From: Ulota crispa
Taxonomy: Eukaryota; Streptophyta; Bryopsida; Orthotrichales; Orthotrichaceae
Direction of reading: 5' to 3'
Assembly (NCBI GenBank): GCA_963920765.1
Contig: OY987244.1
Coordinates: forward strand, 16,596,358 to 16,660,357
DNA length: 64,000 nucleotides
Shown: piece by piece, positions 12,546 through 24,924 of the stretch
Position numbering within the stretch: position 1 is the stretch's first letter
How the letters are laid out: the number at the start of each line of letters is the position of its first letter
Notes under the pieces: generated by a model
Database searches by the model: none
Seen by the model: the letters and a program-made list of their open reading frames with translations, nothing else
Told to the model about the DNA's origin: nothing
Program-made: the position numbers and the translations under genes

Positions 12546-13345
12546 TTAACCCCTGAATGGCCCCAACGCCCTTTGAGGCCGTAAAGGGCTGCATTTCGTG
12601 TATTGGAGGCCCTTCATCGCTGTTTCAAGTTCTTGTACACTGCAAAGTTGTGGGCCTTGCAATTACAGTTTGCAATCAGTTTTCAGATTTTTGCAATACA
12701 CTGCAATGGTTTAGTTTTTAGGGTTTGTATCGATTTCACACTACAATACGCATACGATTACGTATGGCATGACACACTTTCTTTGGGCGGGTTGTGATTT
12801 GCAAACGTGGCATTCTCCATTTTTGTTTTTCTGCGAGAGAGAAGGGCTCTGGCGGGAGGCGCGAACCTTGGATTTGTCGGGAGGAGAAGCAAGACAACGG
12901 CGTTGCGCAACCAAATTTCACTCAATTGCAACGTGCACGATGGGTATTTATCATTACACCTTTGTTTTTAGATGCACCTGGATTTTTGCACAAACGTAGG
13001 GTTTAGGTTCTCTTATTTTCTGTGCCTGCTATGCAAGTTTCAAACAATCAGGATAGGTAGTGGAGCGTGGTTTGAAGGTGTCGGGGTGGTGCCTTTTGTG
13101 ATTGCGGGTAATGCAGAGCAATTCCGGCTGGCTCACTTCGTGATGAACAAGGCAGGTTGCTGTGCCGTTGGGCAACCTTGCAAGGTGGCAATTCAAGTCA
13201 AGTGGAGCACATTGCGAAATTGGCAAATTTGGAGTGGTTGCGCATGTTACCTTTGCCTCTGTGCATAAGAAAGAAGCTCGCCACTCTTGATCACATTTGG
13301 CTACAATTCTTGTTTTGAAGACACGCACAATTAATCTTACATTAG

Positions 13346-13894
13346 ACGTCGTGCCGAGAGGAGGCGGACCCGGAAGGGTTCGGGGAGGAGATCAAATGTC
13401 TCATTAGGGAGACGCTATTCCCTGACCCAAACAGTCTTCTCCATGGCAAAACTGAAGGTCAATGCACGGTAGGCCCAATCAAAGAGGCATACGCAGAATG
13501 CTCACAAAACCAGCTCAATAAGGGCGGAGAGTTTAAGACAATCACCTCCCAGCGCCGTGGCAAATGCTGCATTCTGAATATCAGTTTTGAGGGAATTGCC
13601 TTCCATGGCCAAATTTCACTTGGTGAGTATGGACCAGGGCTTACACTCAAATCTGGTGGCTGCAATTGGGGTAGATCCCCCCTAGAGAGCCTGGATTGCC
13701 TCATGTTGCCAACACGAATTCCCCCTCATACTTGGGAACGGACTTCTCTAGTGAACGGGAGAGCGTCAAGGATGTTTGTCTTGCACCTCGGCGCGAGTCC
13801 TCAGGCCTCCCCAATGTCCCAAGATCATCCCAATTGTTTGGTGGATCGCCGCGAGCTGAAAGCAAGGCTCCAAAGGCACATCAGCAAGGGATGA
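13346..13894 (+). CDS. Open frame of unknown identity inside the piggyBac element
   Basis: The frame stays open for 182 codons after a TAG at 13343-13345; that TAG also ends a possible splice acceptor (cattag). There is no ATG until 13703, so it would be an internal or terminal exon if real. The translation looks protein-like, with stretches such as EYGPGLTLKSGGCNWGR and DRRELKARLQRHISKG, and has normal composition, but I recognise no family. It precedes the transposase in the same orientation and could be an upstream exon, a second element gene or captured host sequence. Confidence 0.3.
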   Translation, partial: TSCREEADPEGFGEEIKCLIRETLFPDPNSLLHGKTEGQCTVGPIKEAYAECSQNQLNKGGEFKTITSQRRGKCCILNISFEGIAFHGQISLGEYGPGLTLKSGGCNWGRSPLESLDCLMLPTRIPPHTWERTSLVNGRASRMFVLHLGASPQASPMSQDHPNCLVDRRELKARLQRHISKG

Positions 13895-14548
13895 AGAAGC
13901 GAGAGCAAAGTGAGGAAACATCCATAGGATCCAAGTGAACTTCTCAAAGCCATTAGGCAGATAGTGCATGGGCGCCAGGTTGTGGAGGGGGAGCGTGGAG
14001 GACAATTGGGCCAAAATTTTGAAGGTTGAAGATAGGCTCCATGCCATAGGTTTTCCTCGCAGGTGCTAGTGGGGTGGGAGCCACCCGTGATTGGAGGAAT
14101 TTGGAGGAGCCCTGTGGTGTTGAGGCCTAGACTTGCACGCTCAAGTCAAATTCTTCACACAATGGGAGGAGGAGAAGAGTGCGAGGACATAACCTACTTT
14201 GGAGAAGCAAGCTCAGCCATGTCCTTACGCACACCAAGGACGTTGACACATGAAGTTGCGGATGGCAGCGCTTTATGCACCAATGTGGTCAACTACCCGA
14301 GCCTCACAAACTCACCATCAAGTCCACCAATCAGCCTTGTCCAGCGTACCCTATTCTCACTAGGTACCGTTCATGGAAGCAACTCTTTCCCTCTGTATTT
14401 CCAGCAAGACTCCCTTGATTTGTCAGACAAAGATTGAGATTGGGTCAGGGATTTCATTGATTTCCAGAATGTCAGTGTGGCAGGCTGCTCATTGCCATAA
14501 TCTAGCGCCCCTTCTTGTGGTGAAGACCCGCTCTTGGAGCTGGGCATG

Positions 14549-17412
14549 TATGATCCAAAGAAGACATCAGCGACTGGCCCTTTGAAAAACTATATGCTGA
14601 TGACCAATGGCAAGACCAGCACACTACGCTACTTCAAAACTCGGATGACTTTTTTGGTCCACCTCCAGGCCCAACATCACCACCAGCCACCTCTGCCATC
14701 AATGACTTCCTGCGGTTTTGGCCAGCAGAAATCCTCCTCCGAGTTGTGGACAAGACAAACAGGTCAATACTGCAGTGCTTACCTTATGAATCACAATTTG
14801 CATTGGTGAATCATCTGGACCACGTCTACTTCTCGGGCTCATTAGCATAATTGGGTTTGCATTTCATGGTTTGATTCAAGCATAACGGGATTATATCATT
14901 CATGTGTACTTCGTGGGGTCATGGTATTCGTTTTCAAGTTTGTACATAAGATACCATGCCAATAGTGAGATGTGTTGGTGAGTTTTGGCCCAGGTGAAAT
15001 TCTTTTCTACTTACCAATGGGCCCTTTGATTACCCCCCAAAGCTAGTGTGGTTGAGTTCATCATGTATGTGCTTTGTGAAATTAGTAATTGGATGTGGAG
15101 TCTTTATGGTAGGTTGCTTTCTTTCTTGCGGTGTTTCTAGATCTGTGTTCTACAATGCACATGTACCTTTCTTGAAATTCCAAAAAAATCACAAGTAGTA
15201 TACATGGTGCTGCCTACGGGTCACAACGTCTGAGCATACAAACTTTCAAAGCGTTATGGACTAGTGCTGGACTATTGTAAAGTGAAGTCTAAAAGTCCTT
15301 TGTATATGCAGTACCTGCAATCTTGTTGCCCGGTCCATGGAAGTGGCTGCACAAGAAGGCCCAGCCTAGTCCTAGTATGCCTTTTGAAATGCTCCGAGCA
15401 TACTCTCTGATTTTTTTTATTCACTATAGAAGTCAAGAGTTAGGTGTCAGTGCTCTTGCACTTGTCCACTCTAGTAGTCCTAGGTGATTTGATTTTATGC
15501 AAACGCCGCCTTGAACCATTGGGAGTCTGCATCCACGGATGTTGTTGCAAAGGTCGGTACAGGTAGAATTCAGATTTTGCACCAGTTGGGCTTGGTTGAA
15601 GCCACGGCTTTCTTTTTGATGGTACTTCTTGTTCCCCGCGGTCAAAATCCCATGCTTGGATTCAATGTCTCATTAGGATACTTGTATGGGGAATTAATCA
15701 ATTGTAAACTTGTCTTTTCCAATCTAGGCTCTACTAGCAATCACCATCCATGTCCAAATCTTTTTCAACAAGTTCTTGTGTGTTTTCTTCACTGTTATAG
15801 GCATTGTTTTGGAATTCAATGTGGTATGATCTATTCTCATCATGTGTTTATGGTTAGTTGTGGGGGATGTGCTAAATCTATTAGGGTTGGCCAATAATAA
15901 TGGTGATGATACTTTTGTTACTAACCCTAAATTGGGTGTCTTGCGATATGCATCCCAACCTTGCCATTTAAATCCGGCAGTTAGTAATGGGTGTGCTGCT
16001 TGGATGGATCTAAACTCAGATGAGTTACTTTCGTGATTTGGGATACTGATACTCCTAGAACTCAAGGAGCTCCCACACATCCGTTGTTATTGAGACCACC
16101 TTCCATTCTACAACTGCCCACTTATCTCTAAAGCAATGCCGCGCAAGCAATTTGAAGCAATAATTCAATGATTGCACCTAGTGAACAGCGAAGAGGTCAT
16201 TGTTGACCAAGATCACCCGTCTTATGATAAATTGGCAAAGACTTGTTGGTTATGTGAATCATTTGTAACCATATCCAAGGCCCTTTATAATGATGAGAGG
16301 TTCCTAACTGTTGATGAGATAATGATCCCCTACAAGGGAAGATTTTGTAACATAAGGCAATACATGAAGTCTAAGCCTGTGAAGTTTGGAATGAAGGTTT
16401 AGACTTTAGCTAATTCACAGAGCAGGTGAGGAAGTGTATTATGTTCTACAAGTTTTTTGTTGTCTTTTTCTTGTCATGTTATGCTTGGATAGAACTACAA
16501 GCAACCTCTAACATTGGTTTGTGTTTTTGCTAGAACTGCAGATATGTTTCAAATATTATTGTGTACCAAGGGTCAGATAAGGCACGTGTTGAGGGTGACT
16601 TGGTTGGTGAGTCAGCTGTGCTGTCTTCTATCGCTGAATTGGAAAGGCGAGAACATGTCATCATAACATACAATTTCTTTACATCACCAAGACTTTACTT
16701 GGAACTCATGAACCGTGGATTCTAGGCCACAGGCACTTGCAAGAAGAATAGGAAAGGGTTCCCAGCAAGTTTGGCTGGGTTTCCAAACACTCACTTGCCA
16801 GAGAGAGGCCACCTGGTGATCAAGATGCATTGCTCGCATGAGTCGCGTCAATTAGCTGCCATTTGTTGGATGGATGCAAAGCCAGTCTTTCTTCTATCCA
16901 CAACTTGTGATTCCGTTGGTGACTCCTCTTTTGCAGGGCGTTGGGTTGGTCGGGAGCGAGTGCAGTTCTCTATGTCTCCTATTCTTTTGCAGTACTAAGC
17001 AAGGATGAGAGGCGTGGATGTTGTCAACCAACAGCAGCAAGAGTACGGCACCCAGCTGCACTCCCGGAACTGGTGGCAGCAGCTGTTTATGTTCATTTTG
17101 GATTCACAGTTGTTGAATGCTTACATATTGTATGCTACAAATTGTTGAGCTGCAGGTCTTCCAGTCTAGCCACAGAACCTTTGGCATTATGCTGTTGCAG
17201 AGGACCTAATTAGGCCTCAATTGAATGTTGGCCACATTCGGGGACCCATTCGGAACTTGACTAGAAGAGGTCTACATTACAGCGTCAGCCATCTTACTAT
17301 GCGTTGGTGTTGCATCGTTTGCCATAGTAGAACCCGACGGATGTGTCCTAGATGCAAAGGGAGATTTATGTGTGAGAGACCTTACTATCTGGCAGCCCAT
17401 ATTCAGCATTGA
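14549..17412 (+). pseudogene. piggyBac transposase pseudogene (DDE_Tnp_1_7 family)
   Basis: The N-terminal part at about 14549-14850 has the acidic lead and the FLRFWPAEILLRVVDKTNRS motif. The catalytic part starts at 16136 (MPRKQFEAIIQ) and contains LTVDEIMIPYKGR (first Asp), ITYNFFTSPRLY (second Asp site, where the usual DNFFTS reads YNFFTS, so that Asp is lost) and RMRGVDVVNQ (third Asp), then the NAYILY helix and the Cys-rich C-terminal finger around CIVCHSRTRRMCPRCKGRF, ending at 17412. An intron of about 117 bp (donor near 16424, acceptor ctgcag near 16540) restores RYVSNIIVYQG. Roughly six or seven in-frame stops occur, several at former Trp or CGA codons, as C-to-T decay would produce. 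The stretch 14851-16135 has no clear homology and may be intron or insertion. Confidence 0.85.
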
Positions 17413-18336
17413 TATGAACCTAATATGAGAGTGGATGTAGTGTAACTTGCATTTATGTGAGGAGCTTATAGTTAGCTGGTGGATGGTGTTTCAGGACCTT
17501 ATATTGGCTTGTAGGAGTGCTTCAAGCCTAGACGTCATAACCAGTTGACTAGTTTTGAAACCAACACCCTTGTGGGATTTGTAAGTTAGTAGGAACATTC
17601 TCCTTTTTGTGGACAAGGATGCCTTTCAAGTCCTCTTGTGAAAGTCTTGTGCGTTGAATTCCCCAATGACCTTACACTTCCTTATTGTATTTTTGTTGCA
17701 ATGCTTGTGTTCGTGAGTGGGAACTGAAACTTGTGAATGCTATAAGACGGGATCAGTTACTAAAGTCCCACTAGGCAAAAAGCGGCATTGGGATTTTTCA
17801 ACAACCACTAACTACATTCCACCTAGCCGAATCCTCGACGTATGGCCAGCGCATCCAAAGACGCGCCACGGTGTTGAATCTTGTGGCCAATCCACTGGAC
17901 CCACCTAGCCGTATTTGGGAATCACCAAGCCAATCCCTGAGTGGCCCGACACTTGGAGCAAACAAGGCAAGGATGCGATTTAGGACGCATGCTTTTGATG
18001 TTTGATCAAAAATTTTTGCGGCGAATAGGACTAGCAATTGCCAAACAACCACCGGAGCAATTGGGGTATTGTCCATTCTGCAATTTACAAAAAACCCAGG
18101 ACCACGTGGATCAGAGTAAACACCGCAAGATACCAACTATTTTGCAATCAAACTTTGAATCCTCACAGGCAAAGTGACCCCAAAAATTTGAGCATCACAT
18201 GAAGCACGTCATGCATCAATCTATCCAGCTAGGCACCCAAAAAAACCTACTTTCCTCAACTTCAAATTCGGAAGAAAATCATACTCTACAACTACGGTCC
18301 CGTAACTAAACCCCCCAAGGGCCGTTCAAGGGTTAA

Positions 18337-18730
18337 CCCCTAAACGTCCAAAACGACATTTTTTGTCCTTTCCCTCTGAAAAACATTCTATATGGCAGAA
18401 GAAAGCAAATTTTAGTTTGATTTTTTTCCTAGAAGTGATCAATAAACACATGCTCCATCATGGAAGGCAAAAAATAACTTCATCAAATACACTCATATTT
18501 TTAAAACAATCCAAATTGTGAGAAGGTCCATACTACCCTTCCTACAATTTTGTGAGGTCAACTTGCACTATTCACTTTTGCAGCTAGCTAGGCACTTGTT
18601 ATACCAATCATAGTTTTGAAATTCTTAAAAACACTGTAGAAGGCATTGTAGCACTGTTCTTAAAAACACTGTAGAAGGCATTGTAGCACTGTAGCCGGCT
18701 GGCCACAGAGATGAGCCCGACGTTTAAGGG
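18337..18730. mobile_element. TTAA MITE abutting the piggyBac element
   Basis: It begins CCCCTAAACGTCC directly after the TTAA that closes the piggyBac element and ends GACGTTTAAGGG before TTAA at 18731-18734. The ends are inverted copies over about 12 bp. The 394-bp body is non-coding and includes a perfect 35-bp tandem duplication (18622-18656 and 18657-18691). The two elements share one TTAA, so one inserted at the edge of the other. Confidence 0.7.
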
Positions 18731-18734
18731 TTAA

Positions 18735-19380
18735 GTCTTTCATCAGACCAAAAAAAGCGCTCAATACATAGAGAAAACTCTACACCCTTCCATACTGGAA
18801 CGAGAGGCACAATAATCCAAACAGAGATTTTCAGCAGACAAAGGCACACAGTGATAATGTACAATAACTGTAGTCCTCGAAGTTGTAACAACACTGACGC
18901 TCCTAAGCCAGGTTTGAAAAACTTCTCATAGGCAACAAAAAACTTAATCAGTATCTCTCAACTTTTTACTCTTACAAATGACCAAGACCAAAGTCACCTT
19001 CTACAAGCTTTCTGTATCCACAAAACATCTACGGAAACACCACAATAAAGAAGAGGTGAATAAATCTACCGGGAGAGAGAAATGTCCAAAAACGGACACA
19101 CTCCAACTTCCGCTATACAGAGTTCGTCCCCAAAAACACCATCATACTCGGTTTACTGTGACTCAGCGACAGTACAAGAGGGCAAGAAGGTGAGAAGGTT
19201 ATACAACTCTACCTCCAATAATGAACAGATATGTAAACACTTCATCTGACGACAGGAACAAAGCACCTTCGCACGGCGTAGTTGCACAGAGGGGGCGGAT
19301 AGAGCGCAAATTCAGTGAAGCGATTGCTGACATGGACCGAAAATAGGAGCCAGCCACACTGCCATGATTTGGGGGATTCA
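18735..19380. other. 3' flank of the WRKY gene
   Basis: This non-coding stretch downstream of the WRKY stop codon (minus strand) probably contains its 3' UTR. No other gene or repeat is recognised. Confidence 0.5.
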
Positions 19381-22300
19381 TCAAACGAGCTTCTGCGATG
19401 AATCAGGTTGCTCTTGCTTTAGTCTCGAGGCACCGAAGCTAGATCCATGCAGGAAAGGTTCTCTACTATGCGGTGGAGGCCTTGGATCATTGAAACTGGG
19501 ATGTCCAATAGAGGCTGCAAGGCTGATGGCAGTAGCAGCAGCAGCAGGAGGGCCCTGTTGTTGTTGTTGTTGTTCTCTGCCCCCCGGTACCCGGGAACCC
19601 AATCCCACACTCATTCCTAACTCCACATCCCCGGAATCCCTGTCTCCGTTGTCTTCTAGAGCTTGCCCAAAGTTATGGTTCCCATAGCTGACTCCTTGGT
19701 TTTGCAACGATTTAGCTGTTGCAGCTATTGGAGCTATAGGCTGCATTGCCACTTCATTTCCAATGTTCCGAGCAGCAGGAACGTCATGGTTATGCTTCCC
19801 TTCATAGGTGGTAATCACCGCTTTTGGGTCATTCGAGGCTCGCTCCACATGCTTACGAACTGGACAACCAAGATTTGTGCATTTGTAGTAGCTCCTAAAA
19901 TCATGACCCCAAACAGCGTCAACATGTCAGTACTTGATAAAATTTACTAACTCCAAATTAGTTCCATGAAATCACTTCGGCTGAAGTTCTCAGAAAAGGG
20001 TCTAACTGGAGCCGTGCTCACAAAATTCTACACAAATTAGGTTAGACAATTAAACGTGGAGAATACAATCGCGCTTAATAAAAACAGACAAGGGCGAGCT
20101 GTGGAACACATTTTACACTACACTCGTTCAGTTGTGGTAAATGACAAACCATGTGATTTACTCCAATTAACAACAACAAAAAATATTATCAAAACATTAG
20201 ACCTGTATTCTCATGATTGGCCATGCCTCTGAATTCAAATTACCACTAAGTGATATCGGAGCGTCCGCCACTAGTATACCTGCCTTGTGATATGTACAAG
20301 TCAAAGCACGCCCTTAACCACAACACTAGAACTAAAGAAAAGCCAACATTCAGACTGGAATCTTACCTGGGATGAGGGTTCCCCTTCACCACTTTCTGGC
20401 CGTATTTGCGCCAGCGGTAACCATCATCCAAGATATCAACGTCGCTTGTCGTTTGCACAACTACCCGAGGTTCCCGAATCATTCTTGGAGGCGGTACTGG
20501 ATCCTTGGACTTCTTGTCCTTTTTCCTGAACTCAAAAGAGGAGAGACAATCCTTGTAAATGGACGAAGGCAAACCCCTCAAATGTGATGAGCAAGCCCGA
20601 ATAGACCAGAACTCCAATTTCAAAATTAAGATCTGCATAAATGGAAAAACGCAGATAAGTACCGGCGCTTGGAGTCAGGCTCGTCATCATCACCATCTTC
20701 GGTCGACTGTTTGCTTCCAGTTCCTCCCTCGTCATCACTAGTCGATGGAGATGATGCATCAGCATTACCAGTTACACCAGATGCAGATCCTGCTCGCCCT
20801 TTCGACGCATCTGAACTGTCTCGCTCTGCATTTGCACCTTCATTTTTTACCAGAGAGGCAAACCCGCTTCCTGGAACAACTAATACAAAGAGTCCAAGTT
20901 TCGGTACGAAGAAATAAACACAACATTCATATCGACGAACTGCACAAAATAAGTGCAACCTCAAGCACCCAAACTAAAAATAGAAATCCCACTTTGGAGG
21001 CTAATAGACAAGTATAGGTACTTCCAAAATATATTCCTATCATTCAAAAAAATATGACATGGTTTCTTCTTTCTATTGTTAAATTGTATTACCTTCCTTG
21101 AAGCTAATTGAGTGGTTCATGTAATCTCCTGTAGATAAAGTGGAAACAGCCACTTTTGGCCATTTGGGCACATAGGAACAAAGCACGTTTTGTTTAAAAA
21201 TGGAAAACATGATTTTGCTTCAGAAGGGACCAGTTATCACTTCTGAGAAATAGCGACATGACTACCCCATTGCTTACAATTTTTTCCAAAGTTTGATCAT
21301 AATAGTCTGGGAGTGCATTGGACACGATACAAGTAACTCGCATACCTTTGGGATGTGCAGGGTCCTCACCTGAACTATCGGATATGAGATGAGCTCCACT
21401 CAACGACAACCGCCTAGTGGGTTGAGGCTTGGGATGATTGTGATCACCCTTATAAACAATCTCTGTCACCTGCCCATCATGTGAACGCTCTACTTTTTTC
21501 TTCATAGGGCAATTCACATGCGTGCATTTGTAGTAACTCCGTGGGAATTCGCTGCCTTTGACTTGCTTCTGCCCGTATTTTCGCCAATTATAACCATCCT
21601 CTGATGGTCGATCCGCAAAAGTCGGCACAGCAGCAGGAGGTGCCTGCTGCTGATCAGATACTTGAGAACCCTGAGAAGCTGTCGGTTGAGGATCAGCAAC
21701 AGCTGCTGCCTGTACAGGGGCACGAGCTTTCAATGGCTGAATATCGCAGAAAGCCACAGGAACTGCAACTGGAGCCGTTGCAGAAGGAAGTTGCGATAGA
21801 AGGGGTGGGGCTGGCGGCAGAGCTGCGGCAGACGAGACCGGAGGCTGCTGCTGCTGCTGTGCAGCGGCTTCGTTCAATTGAGAAAGAGTGTGCGCCTGAT
21901 GATGAGACATCCCGCCAAAGGCCGACTGCATTAACCTAATCAAGTTAGTGACAAGTTGAATTGCTTTGAATAATGCTCTGAAAGTGGGAGTCAAATCAGT
22001 AACCACCAACTTTCGACACTCACACTTTCATGCAAGAAAATCTGCAGAAACGCAATTACATACTTGCACTAAGGCCTCCACGACAAATTACCCCTAGGTT
22101 GAAAATGAACTGTATAGCCAAAGATAGGATTTTCATATTATATCCATACTTGCAGAGAACATATACGATAGGGACTGAAAGCAAGTAATCACAATCCAAT
22201 CTTAACCACTCGGTGATGACAATAGGATGGGATAATACTAATCATTTGCCACAAGAAATATTCATCTGACATAAAGATCAAATGGCGAAATTCAGTGCAA

Positions 22301-23315
22301 ACCAGTTTACTTACCATGCCTGCCAATGGCGGCAGTGGGGGGCGCGGTACTGAATGTACTAACGGCTTGAACACAAATGACGACTGCTCGGCGTTCCGCT
22401 GCTTTGAAGCCTCGCCAACTTTAGCTACCGGTCTGGAGAGTGCACCATTGAAAAAGGGAGCCATTGGGAACGTGCCCGTTGTAGGAGATGGCTCTGACTG
22501 TATGCAGCATCCATCGAAATATCAAAAAAGAATTAGCAAAACGTCACAAACAACAAAAAGCGCGCAACGCAGAGCCATTGCAACGCCGAACAGGGAGAGG
22601 AAAAGACAAAAATTTCATACAATTAATGGAATTACATTGAAACTCCTCTCTAGAAACAAAACAAACTAGAGTTATCCTTGCTGTCGGAAAACAATACCTG
22701 AGAGGTGGACAAGAGAACGGGTGAGGAATCGAACAGCGTAGTAGGACTAAGCCCCGGAGGGATGGTGAGGTATCCTCCTTGGCGAGGGATGGGAATGCGC
22801 GAAGGCGGCACGCCGTTGAATCGAACCGAGTTCGGCGGCCTCGGAGGACCAGCTCCCCCATCAGGAGGGGCTTTGTTGTTTGCTGCTTGAGCTCCGCGAG
22901 CTGCGAGCCGCTCCGCAAAGCTGCCCCCTGCAGGTCCCGGCGAGGAGCTTCGGCCATCGCCACCGGCGTCACTGCTACTGCCGATGCCAGCCCCATTCAT
23001 CGTCCCCGACTCCATCGACGTCGTCGCCTTCCCATCGCCGCCAACGTCGTCGTCGTCGACGCCGTCCGAGGTCGGCGAGTTGATGGCTCCAGCCAGCAAA
23101 TGCGAGAAGGATCGATTCTCCTCCGCTCCGCCCTCCTGGTCCGCCAAGAACCCCGACACCATCGCCGACATCGGACTCTCCAGCGGCTTAAAACCTATCC
23201 CCGCGGCTTCTCCCGTCGCGACTACCATCGCCGTCGGTTGTGGCCTCGACGCCGATGGCTTCCGCAACACTCCATTCCCGCCACCTGATTCAGCTCCACT
23301 CTGCTCCCCTTCCAT
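19381..23315 (-). CDS. Group I WRKY transcription factor with two WRKY domains (6 exons)
   Basis: Minus-strand exons are 23315-22698, 22497-22315, 21925-21346, 20870-20663, 20525-20367 and 19894-19381. All introns are GT-AG, phases agree, and the product has 753 residues. WRKYGQK occurs at 381-387 (N-terminal domain, about 376-434) and 568-574 (C-terminal domain, about 562-622), each followed by CX4C and an HNH zinc-binding end. The C-terminal domain is split by the intron after PR typical of this family. Upstream lies an SP cluster ([14 protein letters not shown], then [11 protein letters not shown]), the MAP-kinase target region of WRKY33-like proteins, and a basic stretch [11 protein letters not shown] that may be a nuclear signal. 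A polyglutamine tract lies near the C-terminus. Such proteins bind W-box DNA in stress and defence responses. A second in-frame donor for exon 3 at 21370 would remove eight residues. It looks intact. Confidence 0.95.
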
Positions 23316-24924
23316 CGCACAGCATCGGTATTCCCAAAATCCAATTCACCCTGGCCCTAAACCCTAATAAACCTCCTCCTTCACGCGTTTTGCACCATCA
23401 CCACTATCTACTCTCCCTAAACCACAACCTTCCTCCTAAAAAAAAAATTCGGCACCTCCCTATCACAGACCCCTTCCCACGCCATGCCATAAATAAATAC
23501 CAACACGCCTCTGCACTCACTCCAGAAAAGCATACCAGATGCCTGTCACTTCAGCTCGAGGTACTTACACTTCGTACAACAACAGCCATCTTCCACCTTA
23601 CGAAAGAACTAAGCCAACCTTCAATCCGACAACGGTTACCACAGCAGCTGCTAGCAATAAATCAAAATTCACTCCAACCAGAGCGGAGTATCCTCGCGAT
23701 CCGAGACAATAAGCTTAATAACGACAACAATCCCCGATTCACGAACACAACGTGTTCTTCATAGCAGCAAAATTTCAGCAACAGATCCAGAAGAGTTCAA
23801 ACAAAGAAACGTCTGAGGCGATTGTCGAAAACGGGAAAGAAGAAGAAGAGATGGCAAGTAATGGCTATAAAAGTAAAATTGGACTTCATGAAATCCTGAA
23901 AACCTACAATTTCGAATCGGAATGGGAAGAAACCAAGTAAGTTAAATGATTTGCTCCTGTCCTTCGTGCGTGGAGTTTATCTCTGTCTCTCTCTGTCTCT
24001 CTCTCGAGGCCACTGTTGCAGGCATGCGGCGTCGGAAGGAAAAAGAAGGGCACGCAACAACATTCCGTGCACTTCCACATGCCGAGTTTTCTTCATCCAT
24101 ACCGCATACGCATCCTCTACAGTTTTCATCTACGGAGTCCTGGTATTCATCCTATCCCATGGATGCTTCTGTCTGCAAGACGACGATTTCTTCCTAGGTT
24201 TTCACGTTCATCCCATGGTGTGGGCGGGCTCATCCAGCCTTCTTTCGTCCGCGACGACGCGTACCTTCATCCAGGTTTCATCTCCCCGGACTCGGTGAAC
24301 CAGGTAAGTTATGACACAACCGCCAATGGCCTCATGTCTCCAACATTTTGTACGGTAGTGACCAACGTGCAAGAAAAACCGGCTGCTAGTTCATAATTAG
24401 CTGGTGGAATTGAGAAAAAAATTGATTGTATTTTGAAATTGCTCGCAAAAAAATTGGTTAAATTTTACTAAAAGGTCTAAATATAGTATATTACTATATA
24501 AATTTAGAAAAATTGATGGCCCAATCTAGCAAAAATTCATTGAATATAAAAAAATGCCAATTTTTAGCTAGTGAAGTCCAAAAAATTTCCCAAACATTAG
24601 TAGGGATTTGTGTTTTTCACTACTCCCTATCCCTAAATTTTGCAAACTTTTATTAAGGTAGAAGCACCCATAAGCGTGATTTTAAGGAATTTGGAGTAGG
24701 AAAGTCAATTAATAGACTTTGAAACAATGTAGCTAAGTTAACAAGAGGAAATCAAAAATATTAACATCAATTTAAAAGTTCTAGTTGCAAGCATTTGTTC
24801 ACAAAGATATTTCAAAGTCCAAAGTCATTGAAAATGTATAGTTACATGTGAGAAATGCTAAAAAAGAGATTTATTGAAATCTTCACTCTTCTCATATTCT
24901 TAGAATACTAGCTTGAATAGTTAC
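23316..24924 (-). promoter_or_regulatory. WRKY upstream region with a CT/GA tract
   Basis: This covers the 5' UTR and promoter side of the minus-strand WRKY gene. A (CT)n tract lies at about 23978-24005, which reads GA-rich in the gene's orientation. Base composition changes near 24400, where GC-rich flank gives way to AT-rich repeat DNA. I found no clear W-box cluster. Short open frames at 23849-24396 have no recognisable domains. Confidence 0.4.

Larger units (their letters stand above)
12550..18332 (+). mobile_element. piggyBac-family DNA transposon, full length by its ends, inactivated
   Basis: TTAA at 12546-12549 and 18333-18336 brackets a 5783-bp element. The left end is CCCCTGAATGGCCC; the right end, read inward, is CCCTTGAACGGCCC, matching 12 of 14. 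TTAA target duplication with ends beginning CCC is diagnostic of piggyBac. The interior has a higher GC content than its flanks and carries a plus-strand piggyBac transposase relic (14.5-17.4 kb) plus other open frames of unknown origin at 12.6-13.9 and 17.7-18.2 kb, perhaps captured host sequence. The coding region has several stops, so it cannot move itself, although its ends look well kept. Confidence 0.85.

Noticed and set aside
22705-23764. Plus-strand frames opposite WRKY exon 1 and its leader
   Set aside because: They are antisense to a well-supported exon and have Arg/Ser/Pro composition typical of shadow frames.
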